Assembly: GCF_024614185.1 (NCBI RefSeq)
Contig: NZ_JAHTLF010000013.1
Coordinates: 364,870-428,869, forward strand
Direction of reading: 5' to 3'
DNA: 64,000 nt
From: Nocardioides carbamazepini
GTDB taxonomy: Bacteria; Actinomycetota; Actinomycetes; Propionibacteriales; Nocardioidaceae
Below, in pieces: positions 1 to 7,856 of this stretch (positions are counted from its first letter, which is position 1; the number at the start of each line of letters is the position of its first letter). The notes beneath the pieces were generated by a model that saw nothing but the letters and a program-made list of their open reading frames with translations, was not told the origin of the DNA and made no database searches. A program made the translations under genes and the position numbers.

Positions 1-274
1 CGGGCGTGCCGCACACGTCGCAGTAGCCGTCGAGGATGGTGCCGGTGCAGCCGGGCTGCTGGCAGGTCGAGGCCGCCACGCTGGCCGGGTTGCCCGCGAC
101 CGCGGCGGCGATCGGGGCCTTGACCGTGCCGGAGTCGCCCACGGCCGCGGCGGCCGGGGCCGTCGGCGACAAGGCGGTCGATCCTGTCGAGACCCCGGGC
201 ATGCCGCAGACGTCGCAGTAGCCGTCGACGATCTGGCCGGTGCAGCCGGGTTGGGTGCAGGCGCCTGCGCTCAT
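1..274 (-). CDS. pknG: PknG-type serine/threonine protein kinase, N-terminal fragment
   Basis: Only the first 91 codons are present; the gene runs off the left edge. The fragment carries two copies of a zinc-ribbon/rubredoxin-like motif, C-x4-C-x8-C-x2-C, each around 'GYCDVCG', near residues 6-24 and 72-90, joined by an Ala/Pro-rich linker. Such paired Cys motifs are typical of the N-terminal metal-binding region of actinobacterial PknG, which continues into kinase and TPR domains. PknG senses amino-acid availability with GlnX and GlnH and controls 2-oxoglutarate metabolism through GarA/OdhI. The ATG overlaps the upstream stop (ATGA), so translation is probably coupled. The kinase domain itself is outside the window; the call rests on the Cys motifs and the GlnX/GlnH neighbours. 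Confidence 0.8.
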   Translation of the reverse strand, partial: MSAGACTQPGCTGQIVDGYCDVCGMPGVSTGSTALSPTAPAAAAVGDSGTVKAPIAAAVAGNPASVAASTCQQPGCTGTILDGYCDVCGTP

Positions 275-1383
275 GCTGTCGTCTCCTTGATCAGCCAGGT
301 CTGGTACGTCGTGACGAGCTGCTTCGCGATCGCCAGTGGGGACGGGCGCCGCTCGAGCAGACCACGCGCGGCCTGCTCGCTCGCGACGAGGTCGGGATGG
401 TCGGCGACCCCGGACGCCCGCGCCTTGGCGGCGTAGGCGTCGAGCAGGGCCAGCAGCTGGGTGTGCTCGTCGAGCGCCGCGGCGTAGGCGTGCTGGGCGA
501 CCTCGAGCGCCTGCGAGACGCGGTCGAGCCGCTCGAGATAGGGACCGATGGCGTCCGGCGTGACCGGCACCGGGCCGAGCGCGTCGACGTCGGGCACGGC
601 GTAGCGGGGCGCGGGATCGACGGTCGCGACGCAGGTCGCCGCCAGCTTCTGCAGCGCCGCCGCGCGCGCCTCCAGGTCGGCGCGCAGCTCACGAGCCGAG
701 ATCACCTGGTCGCGGGCGTCGCGGCGGCGGGCGTTGCCCACGATCAGGTCGCGCTCGAAGGTCGTGGCCTCGGCCTCCAGCGGGCCGAGCATGCCGCCGA
801 CGTCACCGCCGCGCTCGGCCTTCGCCGTGATGACCTCCAGCCGCGACATCAGCTCGGCGAGCCGGTGGACGGCGCTGTCGCGGGTCAGCGCCGGCTCCAG
901 GCCGACCTGGTCGCGGATCCGCTCGAGCTGCGCGCGCAGCTCCCGGATCCGGGCCGCCGAGGCATCCGCGCCCGGCACCAGCGCCAGCCGGTTGCGCAGC
1001 TGCCCCGTCAGCGCGTCGCAGAGCCGCCCCGCCTCGGGCAGCGACACCGCCAGCCCGCCCGGCAGCTCGGTCGCGCCGTCGAGCCGGCCCCAGATCAGCG
1101 CCGAGATCCGCTCCCGCTCCTGCTGGAGCACCCGGCCGCCGTCCCAGGTCGCGAAGACCAGCTGGTGGCGGTCCGAGATCGCCTTCCACAGCGCCAGCGC
1201 CAGCGACATGTCGCCCGCCAGCTCACCCCCGCGCCCGGCCCCCAGCGCTGCCTGGTCGAGCTCGTCGAGCTCGGATCGGCGGACCCGCAGCCAGGTGTCG
1301 AGCTCACCCAGGTAGGTCTGGATCGCGGCAGGGTCCAGCGCCTCGCCGAGCTTGCCCGGCGCGGTCGGCGCGGTGGTGGTCAT
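271..1383 (-). CDS. Conserved alpha-helical protein of the pknG-glnX-glnH operon
   Basis: Encodes about 370 residues with no signal peptide or membrane segment. It is rich in Ala, Leu, Arg and Glu in heptad-like order, so most of it is probably helical or coiled-coil. I do not recognise a catalytic motif. It lies between glnH and pknG and its stop overlaps the pknG start, so it is probably a cytoplasmic partner of that signalling system. The ATG at 1383 is chosen because CAGG sits a few bases upstream. A GTG at 1401 that overlaps the glnH stop as GTGA is an equally reasonable start and would make every junction from the AAA+ gene to pknG a 4-base overlap. Function unknown. Confidence 0.75.
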   Translation of the reverse strand: MTTTAPTAPGKLGEALDPAAIQTYLGELDTWLRVRRSELDELDQAALGAGRGGELAGDMSLALALWKAISDRHQLVFATWDGGRVLQQERERISALIWGRLDGATELPGGLAVSLPEAGRLCDALTGQLRNRLALVPGADASAARIRELRAQLERIRDQVGLEPALTRDSAVHRLAELMSRLEVITAKAERGGDVGGMLGPLEAEATTFERDLIVGNARRRDARDQVISARELRADLEARAAALQKLAATCVATVDPAPRYAVPDVDALGPVPVTPDAIGPYLERLDRVSQALEVAQHAYAAALDEHTQLLALLDAYAAKARASGVADHPDLVASEQAARGLLERRPSPLAIAKQLVTTYQTWLIKETTA

Positions 1384-1397
1384 GGTCGCCTGCACGC

Positions 1398-2333
1398 TCA
1401 CCGGCCGTAGACGGGAGCGGGTGGGGTGGCATCGACCTTCAGCGTGGGCTTGAGCCACTCGTCGTAGGTCTTCGTCCAGCGACCGTCGGCACGCATCTGG
1501 TCGAGCACGAAGTTGACGAACCGCACCAGCGCGACGTCGTCCTTGTTGAACGCCAGGCCGTAGGGCTCGTCGGTCAGCTTCTCCTGCTGCGGAACCGCCG
1601 TGTACGGGTCCTGCGCGGCGAGACCGGCGAGCACGGTGTCGTCGCCGGTGATGGCGTCGACCTCGCTGTTCTGGAACTTGATCAGGCAGCCGGTGTGGTT
1701 GGCCGCCTCGACCGCGATCACGTCGGGCTCGATCTCCTTGATATTGGCCACGCTCGTCGTAGAGGTCGGCGCACAGACCCGCTTGCCGGCGAGGCTCGCC
1801 GGACCGGTGTACTTGGCGGCCTCGTCGGTGCCGACCAGCACCTTCTGGGTGGCGTTGTAGTAGACGGCGGAGAAGGCGACCTGGGTCCAGCGATCACAGT
1901 TGACTGTCATGTTCCGGGCCACCATGTCCAGTTGGCCGTTCTCGAGCATCTTGATCCGGTCGGAGGCCAGGATCACGCGGAGTTCGAGGTCCACACCGAG
2001 CGCGTTGGCGATCTCCTGTGCGAACGCGATGTCGAAGCCCTTGAGCTCGGCGTCGGTCGGGTCGGTGAAGCCCATCTTGTAGGTGTCACCGGACACCCCG
2101 ACGACGAGCCGGCCCTTGTTGGTGAGCTGCTGGACCGCATCGGGCTTGTTGTTGTCGGCGGCGTAGGACTGCGTGGCGTTGTCGCACTGAGCGGGCGACG
2201 CACCCGGTGAAGCAGGGGCAGACGCAGCAGGACCGTCGCCGGCCTTCGGTAACGGCGTCGCGTCGTACCCACAGGCCGCGAGCAGGGCGGTCGTCGCCGT
2301 CAGTGTCGCGAGCAGAGCTCGGGTTCGCATCAT
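1398..2333 (-). CDS. glnH: GlnH-like glutamate/amino-acid-binding lipoprotein
   Basis: A 311-residue periplasmic-binding-protein family 3 member. The N-terminus is a lipoprotein signal with lipobox 'LLAAC' (Cys about residue 21), so the protein is exported and lipid-anchored. The body has the usual features of amino-acid solute-binding proteins, such as 'FDIAFAQEIANALG' and 'MVARNMTVNCDRW'. In Corynebacterium and Mycobacterium, GlnH binds aspartate/glutamate outside the cell and signals through GlnX to PknG. The same trio is present here with no ABC permease, which favours a sensor role over transport. The ATG overlaps the stop of the GlnX-like gene (ATGA). Confidence 0.88.
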   Translation of the reverse strand: MMRTRALLATLTATTALLAACGYDATPLPKAGDGPAASAPASPGASPAQCDNATQSYAADNNKPDAVQQLTNKGRLVVGVSGDTYKMGFTDPTDAELKGFDIAFAQEIANALGVDLELRVILASDRIKMLENGQLDMVARNMTVNCDRWTQVAFSAVYYNATQKVLVGTDEAAKYTGPASLAGKRVCAPTSTTSVANIKEIEPDVIAVEAANHTGCLIKFQNSEVDAITGDDTVLAGLAAQDPYTAVPQQEKLTDEPYGLAFNKDDVALVRFVNFVLDQMRADGRWTKTYDEWLKPTLKVDATPPAPVYGR

Positions 2334-3601
2334 GAGAACTCCCTCCGTCGTTCGCCGATACCTCGGGCGACCGCGACCGCGGCGGCGACACCCAGCAGCA
2401 GCGTCAACGCGCTGATCACGAGCGCGAGCCAGCGTCCGCTACGCAGGTCGTCCGTCGCGACCTCGCCGTTCTTCTCGATCGCCGCGCGGGTCGCGTCGTC
2501 GAAGGGCTGGAAGGCCGCGCCACTCACGTCGATCGCCTTCTTGCGGGCCAGCTGCCAACTGCCCGCATCGTCGAGGGCGACGATCTCCTCGTGCACCTTG
2601 GCGTAGGAGGACCACTCCCCGGACGCCCGGGTGCCCGAGTCGGCCACACCCTTCGCCGCCTCTGTCCAGTCGTTCTCGTAGGTCGCCCCCGACCCGCGCT
2701 TGATGAGCCGCAGGCTCTCGAGCGCCTTGGCGTCGTTCCCGGCCGTCCGGGCGTGCGCCTCACTGACGGCGGTTGCGAACTCGCCCTCACGCAGGCCGTC
2801 GTTGGAGCTGTCCCGAACCCACGCACCGACCGCCGTGACCAGCGTGACTGCGAGCACGATGATCGCCGCGACGGCGATGCCCTTGTTGATCCGGCGCCGG
2901 AAGTGGCGGGCGAGCTCACGGTTGAGCCACACCAGCGCAACGAGGACGGCCACGCCCAGCAGGAACAGCCAGATCGGGTGCTGTCCGTTCATGGCGCCCT
3001 CGGCGCGCTCCTGGTTGGCCCTGATCAGCTCGTCGAGGATGGGGAGCGCGGTGGCGCGCAACTCGGCACTGGCGGTGTTCAGGTACTCCGCACCGATGGG
3101 GTAGTTCTGCCGGTTGTTGTCGCGGCCCTGGGCCACGGCGGTGGCGTACTCCGTGACCTCCACGTTGAGCGCGGAGAGGGCGTTGCGGTCGGCGGACTGG
3201 GCCTCAGCTGCGTTCGCGATGTCGCCGAGGACTCCGTCGATCTCGACGTCGTACTCCTCGCGTTGAGCGGGGTCCTCGAGCCCACCCTTGAGGAAGGCGT
3301 TCGTCGCGAGCGCGTCGGCGCGCAGCAGCGAGGTCTTGACCTCCTGCACCCGGATCAGCTGCTCGGTGTCGTCGGCCGCCCGCCCGTCGGCCTGCCAGCC
3401 GACGAACTGCAACAGCGCGCTGACGATGCCGAACACGATGGCCACGCTCATCCCGATGAGCTGCCAGCGGTTGAGCAGCGCCGGCGTGTCGACGTACGAC
3501 GTGCCGGGCTGCGCGGCGGCCGCGGGTGCCGGTGCGGCAGAGGCCGGTGCGGCAGCGGGTGGCGGCGGTGGTGCCGCCGCGGGGGTGGCGGTCTGGCTCA
3601 C
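2330..3601 (-). CDS. glnX: GlnX-like four-helix transmembrane signalling protein
   Basis: Encodes 423 residues. A Pro/Ala-rich N-terminal tail (about 1-35) is followed by a membrane helix (about 50-68), a helical extracellular domain of about 140 residues, two adjacent helices (about 210-260), a second helical extracellular domain and a last helix near the C-terminus ('WLALVISALTLLLGVAAAVA'). Two extracellular helical domains bounded by membrane helices match GlnX, the membrane link between extracellular GlnH and cytoplasmic PknG. The start is GTG, overlapping the AAA+ gene stop as GTGA. The assignment rests on topology and on the glnX-glnH-pknG neighbourhood. Confidence 0.8.
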   Translation of the reverse strand: MSQTATPAAAPPPPPAAAPASAAPAPAAAAQPGTSYVDTPALLNRWQLIGMSVAIVFGIVSALLQFVGWQADGRAADDTEQLIRVQEVKTSLLRADALATNAFLKGGLEDPAQREEYDVEIDGVLGDIANAAEAQSADRNALSALNVEVTEYATAVAQGRDNNRQNYPIGAEYLNTASAELRATALPILDELIRANQERAEGAMNGQHPIWLFLLGVAVLVALVWLNRELARHFRRRINKGIAVAAIIVLAVTLVTAVGAWVRDSSNDGLREGEFATAVSEAHARTAGNDAKALESLRLIKRGSGATYENDWTEAAKGVADSGTRASGEWSSYAKVHEEIVALDDAGSWQLARKKAIDVSGAAFQPFDDATRAAIEKNGEVATDDLRSGRWLALVISALTLLLGVAAAVAVARGIGERRREFS

Positions 3602-5256
3602 GACTCCTCCTGGGGGGTCTCGGCCTCGGGGTCCTTCGGCGTGCGGGCGACGGTGGCGTCGTCGCCGAACGGGTCGACCGGCTCGGCCGGCTCGACGTGC
3701 TCGGGCGGCGCGACCTCAGCCTCCTCGCCCACCGCGGCGGGCTGGTCGTTGGGGTCCACGACGAGGTCCTCGGGCTCGAGGGCCCGCAGCTGCTCCACCG
3801 TCGGCTCGGTGACCTCGCGCAGCCGCCAGGCGTGGTGGCCGATCGCGGCCTCCATCAGGTTGCGGACGAAGCGGGCGTTGCCGAAGGAGGGGCCTCGCTC
3901 GGTGGCCGCGAGGATCTCGCGCAGGCGGGCCACGACGGGCTCGCCCGCGTCGTAGTCGGCACCCTTGACCATGGAACCGAAGATCGCGGCGAGCTCGTCG
4001 TCGGTGTAGTCGGCGAAGTCGATGGTGGTCCGGAACCGGCTCTCCAGGCCCGGGTTCTCGGAGATGAAGATGGCCATCGGGAGCGGGTACCCGGCGACGA
4101 TGACCACGAGGTCGTCGCGCTTGTCCTCCATCTCCTTCACCAGGGTGTCGATGGCCTCCTTGCCGTACTGGTCACCCGACAGCGAGTACGCCTCGTCGAT
4201 GAACAGCACGCCGCCCTCGGCGGACTTCACGACCTCCGCCGTCTTGGCGGCGGTCTGGCCGAGGTAGCCGGCGACCAGCTCGGAACGGTCGACCTCGACC
4301 AGCTGGCCCTTGGAGAGCAGACCGAGCGCGCGGTAGATGCCGGCGACCAGGCGCGCGACCGTGGTCTTGCCGGTGCCGGGGTTGCCGTTGAAGACGAGGT
4401 GGCGGGTGATCGTCGGGCTCTCGAGACCTGCCTGCTTGCGCAGCCCCTCGACCCGCAGCACCGCCGCCTGGCGGTGGATCTCACCCTTGACGTTGGCCAG
4501 GCCGATCAGCCCGTCGAGCTCCGCGAGCAGCTCCTCGACCGTCTTGGTCGGCTCCTCGGGCTTCGGCTCCTCCGCCGCGGGGGTCTCGGGCTCCGCCGAC
4601 TGAGTCTGTACGCCGTCGGCGGGCTGGGGCGCACCCGTCGGTGGTCCACCGGCGTCGGCCACCGGATCGGCCCCGGGATCGCCCGGCAGCGTCGGGGCCG
4701 CGTTGTTGAGCGCGCCGAGCTGGCGGCGTACCTGCTCGCCGACCCGGCGCACCTGGTCGAGCATCTGGTCGCCCAGGCCGGGCACCGGCTGGCGTACGGG
4801 AAGGTCGAAGGCGCCCGGCGCCTCGACGGGCGGCGTGAGCCCGGCCGCCGGGGCGGACGTCAGGCCGGCCGCGCCGCCACCGAGCTGGGCGGTCGTCACG
4901 GTCGTGGCGGCGCCGATGGCATCGGGGCCGGGCTCCCCCAGCCGCGACCCGGCGATGGCCACATCGGCCAGCGCGCCGGCGTAGTCGGCCGACGCGGTGG
5001 ACTTCTCCAGCAGCAGCTGGGACATCAGGGGCGTGGGGCCGGCGCGGAACCGGTTGCCGCGCTTGGCCGCGAGCATGTGCTCCTCCGCGGAGCGCTCGCG
5101 CCCGGTCTGCGCGCACCAGTCGACGAAGGCGCCCCGGGACCGCTCGGAGACGGTGGCCGCGACCGCCTCCCCCTCGGCACGGGCGGCGGCCTCGTCGAGC
5201 CCGGCGGCACGGGCCGCGGCGACGAGGGCGTCGAGGGCTTCGGTGAGGGTGGTCAT
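3598..5256 (-). CDS. AAA+ ATPase of the CbbX/SpoVK/EccA type
   Basis: Encodes 552 residues. A helical N-terminal region (about 1-110) and a long Pro/Ala/Glu-rich linker precede an AAA+ module. Walker A is 'GNPGTGKTT' near residue 292, Walker B is 'GGVLFIDEAYSL', and an arginine-finger region follows ('ENPGLESRFR'). The phrase 'LIGLANVKGEI' before Walker A is typical of the CbbX/SpoVK/EccA family, which remodel protein complexes. The C-terminal about 90 residues are acidic and probably disordered. It overlaps both neighbours (ATGA upstream, GTGA downstream), so its amount is tied to GlnX and the 171-residue protein. There are no other ESX genes nearby, so it should not be named eccA. Confidence 0.88.
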   Translation of the reverse strand: MTTLTEALDALVAAARAAGLDEAAARAEGEAVAATVSERSRGAFVDWCAQTGRERSAEEHMLAAKRGNRFRAGPTPLMSQLLLEKSTASADYAGALADVAIAGSRLGEPGPDAIGAATTVTTAQLGGGAAGLTSAPAAGLTPPVEAPGAFDLPVRQPVPGLGDQMLDQVRRVGEQVRRQLGALNNAAPTLPGDPGADPVADAGGPPTGAPQPADGVQTQSAEPETPAAEEPKPEEPTKTVEELLAELDGLIGLANVKGEIHRQAAVLRVEGLRKQAGLESPTITRHLVFNGNPGTGKTTVARLVAGIYRALGLLSKGQLVEVDRSELVAGYLGQTAAKTAEVVKSAEGGVLFIDEAYSLSGDQYGKEAIDTLVKEMEDKRDDLVVIVAGYPLPMAIFISENPGLESRFRTTIDFADYTDDELAAIFGSMVKGADYDAGEPVVARLREILAATERGPSFGNARFVRNLMEAAIGHHAWRLREVTEPTVEQLRALEPEDLVVDPNDQPAAVGEEAEVAPPEHVEPAEPVDPFGDDATVARTPKDPEAETPQEES

Positions 5257-5768
5257 GGCGTTCCCAGCGTGAGGTCGGGGCCGCCCGAGGACGAGTGGCC
5301 GAACTTGGCGTCGAGGAAGCGGCTGTGCGCGATCAGCGCCTGGGCGTCGGCGCGGTTGGCGGCGTCGAGGATCTGGTCCATCGTCACGCCGAGCAGCTCG
5401 AGGGCCTCGATGAGGATGAGCAGCGCGGTCTTCGGTCCGTCGATGGGCCGGGTGTCCGCCCAGTCGCGCGGCAGCCGGAGATAGGACTGCAGGGCCTCGG
5501 GGAGATAGTCGGTGGCCGTCGCGACCACCGAGTAGCTCTCCTCACTGCCCAGCCCGAGCTGACTCAGCCGCGGCAGGGTCTGGTTGATGGTGCGCGCGAT
5601 CCGCTGCACCCGCGACACCACGACCGGCGGCGCGTTGTTGTCGGTGAGCATCGCGTACACCTGGTTCAGCGCCGCCCGGATGTCCTGCTCGGTGGGCGCC
5701 GGCGGCACGACGTACGCCGGCTCCTGCGTCGTCTCCCGAGATCTGCGCCACCACGACCTCAGCCCCAC
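5253..5768 (-). CDS. Conserved small protein between telA-like and AAA+ genes
   Basis: Encodes 171 residues, soluble and without an export signal. After a basic start ('MGLRSWWRR') it is mainly helical, with conserved-looking stretches such as 'VQRIARTINQTLPRL' and 'TDYLPEALQSYLRLP', and ends in a Ser/Gly-rich tail. I do not recognise a named domain. Proteins with a 'DYLPE...YL.LP' stretch often accompany TelA-family proteins, and here it follows the TelA-like gene by 50 bases. Its stop overlaps the AAA+ start as ATGA. A membrane-associated adaptor role in the operon is an inference from context. Confidence 0.8.
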   Translation of the reverse strand: MGLRSWWRRSRETTQEPAYVVPPAPTEQDIRAALNQVYAMLTDNNAPPVVVSRVQRIARTINQTLPRLSQLGLGSEESYSVVATATDYLPEALQSYLRLPRDWADTRPIDGPKTALLILIEALELLGVTMDQILDAANRADAQALIAHSRFLDAKFGHSSSGGPDLTLGTP

Positions 5769-5818
5769 CCCAACCTCGAAACCATCAGCCGCGTCCTGTC
5801 TCCTGCGTCGCGCAGGAC

Positions 5819-7048
5819 TCAGCCGATGTCGAGCGTGCCGGCGGCATTGCGGGCGTCGTGCTGCTGGACCCGGTCGAGGTAGGCCTTCGACTTCTGCACC
5901 TCGTTCTCGAGGACGCCGATGGTCGTCGACATGTTGTCGAGAGCCTTGAGCTTGAACTCGTCGATGGAGTCCATGGTCGCGTAGATGTTGGCGAACGCGG
6001 CCTGCAGCTGCTCCATGCCGATCGTGGACGACGCGGCCTGCTCCTGGATCGCCGCGGAGTTCTCCTTGAGCATCTCCGAGGTGCGCTGGATCATCGCCGA
6101 CGTCGTGGTGTTGAGCGCGGTGATCTGATCGAGCACGAGCTTCTGGTTGTTCAGCGCCTGGGCGACGATGACGGCCGTCCGCAGCGCGGAGATGGTCGTC
6201 GTGGTCGCCCGGTCGACACCCTTGATGAGCTCGATGTTGTTCTTGATGATGATGTCGATCGCGAGGTAGGCCTGGATCGACACCGCGAGCTGGGTGAGCA
6301 GGTCCTGGTGCTTCTGGCGCACGTAGAAGAGCACGTCCTGCGACAGCGTCTTGGCGGTCTCGGGGTCGCTCAGCTCGAGCTCGGCGATCTTGGCCGAGAG
6401 CTTGGCGTCGAGCTTCTCCGCGACGTAGATGTACTGGTTGAGCCGGCCCATCACGCCCCAGAGGTTGGTCTTCTCCAGGTTGAGGGCGACGTTGTCACGG
6501 GTCAGCTCGTCCTGGCCGCTGCGCAGCGAGTGCAGGATGCCGTTGAGCTGGCTCTGCGACGACTGGTACTTGCGGAAGTAGTCCTCGACCTTGTCGTTGA
6601 ACGGCAGCTTGTCCCACCACTTCTTCACGCCGGTGGCCTGGCCCGGGTCGAGGTCCTCGACGGTACGCCGCAGCGCGAGCAGGGTCTTGCCGACGTCGGA
6701 GCCCTGCGCGATCCCGCCCTGCTTGAGCGCGTTCACCGGCTTCTCCAGCATCCGGTTGGACGTCTCTGCCGCCTTGCGGATGTCGGCGGAGCCCATCGTG
6801 CGGACGTTCTCGGCCTGCGCGGCGAACTCCGGGCTCCCCGCCTTGGTGGACGTCAGGGAGGTCAGGAAGTTGTCGACCTTCGCGTCGAGCTCGGGCACCA
6901 TCGTCGCCTCGACCTGGGGCGCCATCTTGGGTGCCTGGGTCTCCACGACCGGGGCGGGCGCGGCCGGCGCGGTCAGCGTGATCGCGGGCTCGGGAGGGGC
7001 GAGCGGAGCGGGCTCAGGGGCAGCGGCCGGGGAACCGTCGGTGGTCAT
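5819..7048 (-). CDS. TelA-family (toxic anion resistance) protein
   Basis: Encodes 409 residues. An Ala/Pro-rich head (about 1-50) is followed by an all-helical TelA/KlaA-like body with typical stretches 'LLTQLAVSIQAYLAIDIIIK' and 'ALRTAVIVAQALNNQKLVLDQI'. TelA was named for tellurite resistance on plasmids, but chromosomal homologues are more often tied to envelope stress or unrelated functions. No Ter genes are present here, so tellurite resistance should not be assumed. It is the first gene of the block that ends in pknG and starts 30 bases downstream of the yczE stop on the same strand, so read-through from yczE is possible. Confidence 0.88.
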   Translation of the reverse strand: MTTDGSPAAAPEPAPLAPPEPAITLTAPAAPAPVVETQAPKMAPQVEATMVPELDAKVDNFLTSLTSTKAGSPEFAAQAENVRTMGSADIRKAAETSNRMLEKPVNALKQGGIAQGSDVGKTLLALRRTVEDLDPGQATGVKKWWDKLPFNDKVEDYFRKYQSSQSQLNGILHSLRSGQDELTRDNVALNLEKTNLWGVMGRLNQYIYVAEKLDAKLSAKIAELELSDPETAKTLSQDVLFYVRQKHQDLLTQLAVSIQAYLAIDIIIKNNIELIKGVDRATTTTISALRTAVIVAQALNNQKLVLDQITALNTTTSAMIQRTSEMLKENSAAIQEQAASSTIGMEQLQAAFANIYATMDSIDEFKLKALDNMSTTIGVLENEVQKSKAYLDRVQQHDARNAAGTLDIG

Positions 7049-7078
7049 GGCCCCGAGCCTATCCAGCCGACCCCCGCC

Positions 7079-7795
7079 TCATGCAGGGTCAGGAGGGCAA
7101 ATCAGGGTCTGGTCAGGGATCCCACCGACCCGGGAGGACGACAGGCCGACGATGAACCAGGGCATCATCCACTGCGCGATCGGGCCGATGGTCAGGGCGT
7201 AGACCACCGTGCCGAGGCCCAAGGTGCCGCCGAGCAGGACGCCGATCACGACCACGGTGACCTCGATGCCGGTGCGGACCAGCCGGATCGAGAGTCCGGT
7301 ACGCCGTGCGAGGCCGGTCATCAGGCCGTCACGGGGGCCGCGCCCGAGCTGGGCGCCGATGTAGAGGGCGGTCGCCAGGCCGCACAGCAGGATGCCGCCG
7401 ACCATCAGCGCGATCCGGGCGGCCAGGTGGTCCGGAGCGTCGAACATCCCCAGCGTGGCGTCGGCGGCCACGCCGACCACGATCGCGTTGGAGATCGTGC
7501 CCAGGCCCGGCTTCTCCCGCAGGGGGATCCACAAGACGAGGACCGCGAAGCTGAACAGCACGACGGCCTGCCCGAGCGTGATCGGGACGTGGCGGATGAA
7601 CCCGGAGTGCAGCACGTCCCACGGAGCGAGGCCGATGTCACCGAGCACCATCAGGGCCAGGCTGACGCCGTAGAGCCACAGGCCGACGTACAGCTGGACG
7701 AGGCGGAGGGGCAGGCGACCGGCGCGGAGCTGGGCGACGGGACCGAGATCGGCGAGCTGAACGGCGCCCCGCGGGGCAGGGGCGGCGAGGGACAT
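7079..7795 (-). CDS. yczE: YczE-family integral membrane protein
   Basis: Encodes about 238 residues with five to six hydrophobic helices and the family-typical segment 'GDIGLAPWDVLHSGF' near the first helix, followed by 'GRGPRDGLMTGLARRTG'. YczE/YitT-like proteins are membrane proteins of uncertain substrate. The ATG at 7795 is preceded by GGAG and starts just before the first helix; an extension upstream to 7897 would run through the promoter region and the divergent gene. It is divergent from a MocR regulator, the known YczR-YczE arrangement in Firmicutes and Actinobacteria, so its expression is probably controlled by that neighbour. Confidence 0.88.
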   Translation of the reverse strand: MSLAAPAPRGAVQLADLGPVAQLRAGRLPLRLVQLYVGLWLYGVSLALMVLGDIGLAPWDVLHSGFIRHVPITLGQAVVLFSFAVLVLWIPLREKPGLGTISNAIVVGVAADATLGMFDAPDHLAARIALMVGGILLCGLATALYIGAQLGRGPRDGLMTGLARRTGLSIRLVRTGIEVTVVVIGVLLGGTLGLGTVVYALTIGPIAQWMMPWFIVGLSSSRVGGIPDQTLICPPDPA

Positions 7796-7811
7796 GGCTC
7801 CAGGATGACCT

Positions 7812-7849
7812 GGATTGGACTGTCGAGAAATAGCCAATCGTGATCCAAT
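7812..7849. promoter_or_regulatory. Candidate YczR (MocR) operator in divergent promoter region
   Basis: The 61-base gap between the yczE and MocR starts contains three copies of the same half-site. ATTGGA at 7814-7819 is inverted relative to TCCAAT at 7844-7849, and CCAAT lies at 7834-7838. Spacing of about 20 and 30 bases puts the copies about two and three helix turns apart, as expected for a dimeric MocR regulator binding separated sites. Binding is inferred from the repeats and gene arrangement. Confidence 0.6.
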
Positions 7850-7856
7850 GGTCTGC

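Noticed and set aside
2591..5484. Long plus-strand open frames opposite glnX and the AAA+ gene
   Set aside because: They are antisense shadows with low-complexity Arg/Gly/Leu content; the minus-strand genes have clear motifs and overlapping starts.
5819..7048. Tellurite-resistance determinant
   Set aside because: Only a TelA-family protein is present; no ter genes adjoin and the context is signalling, so resistance is not claimed.
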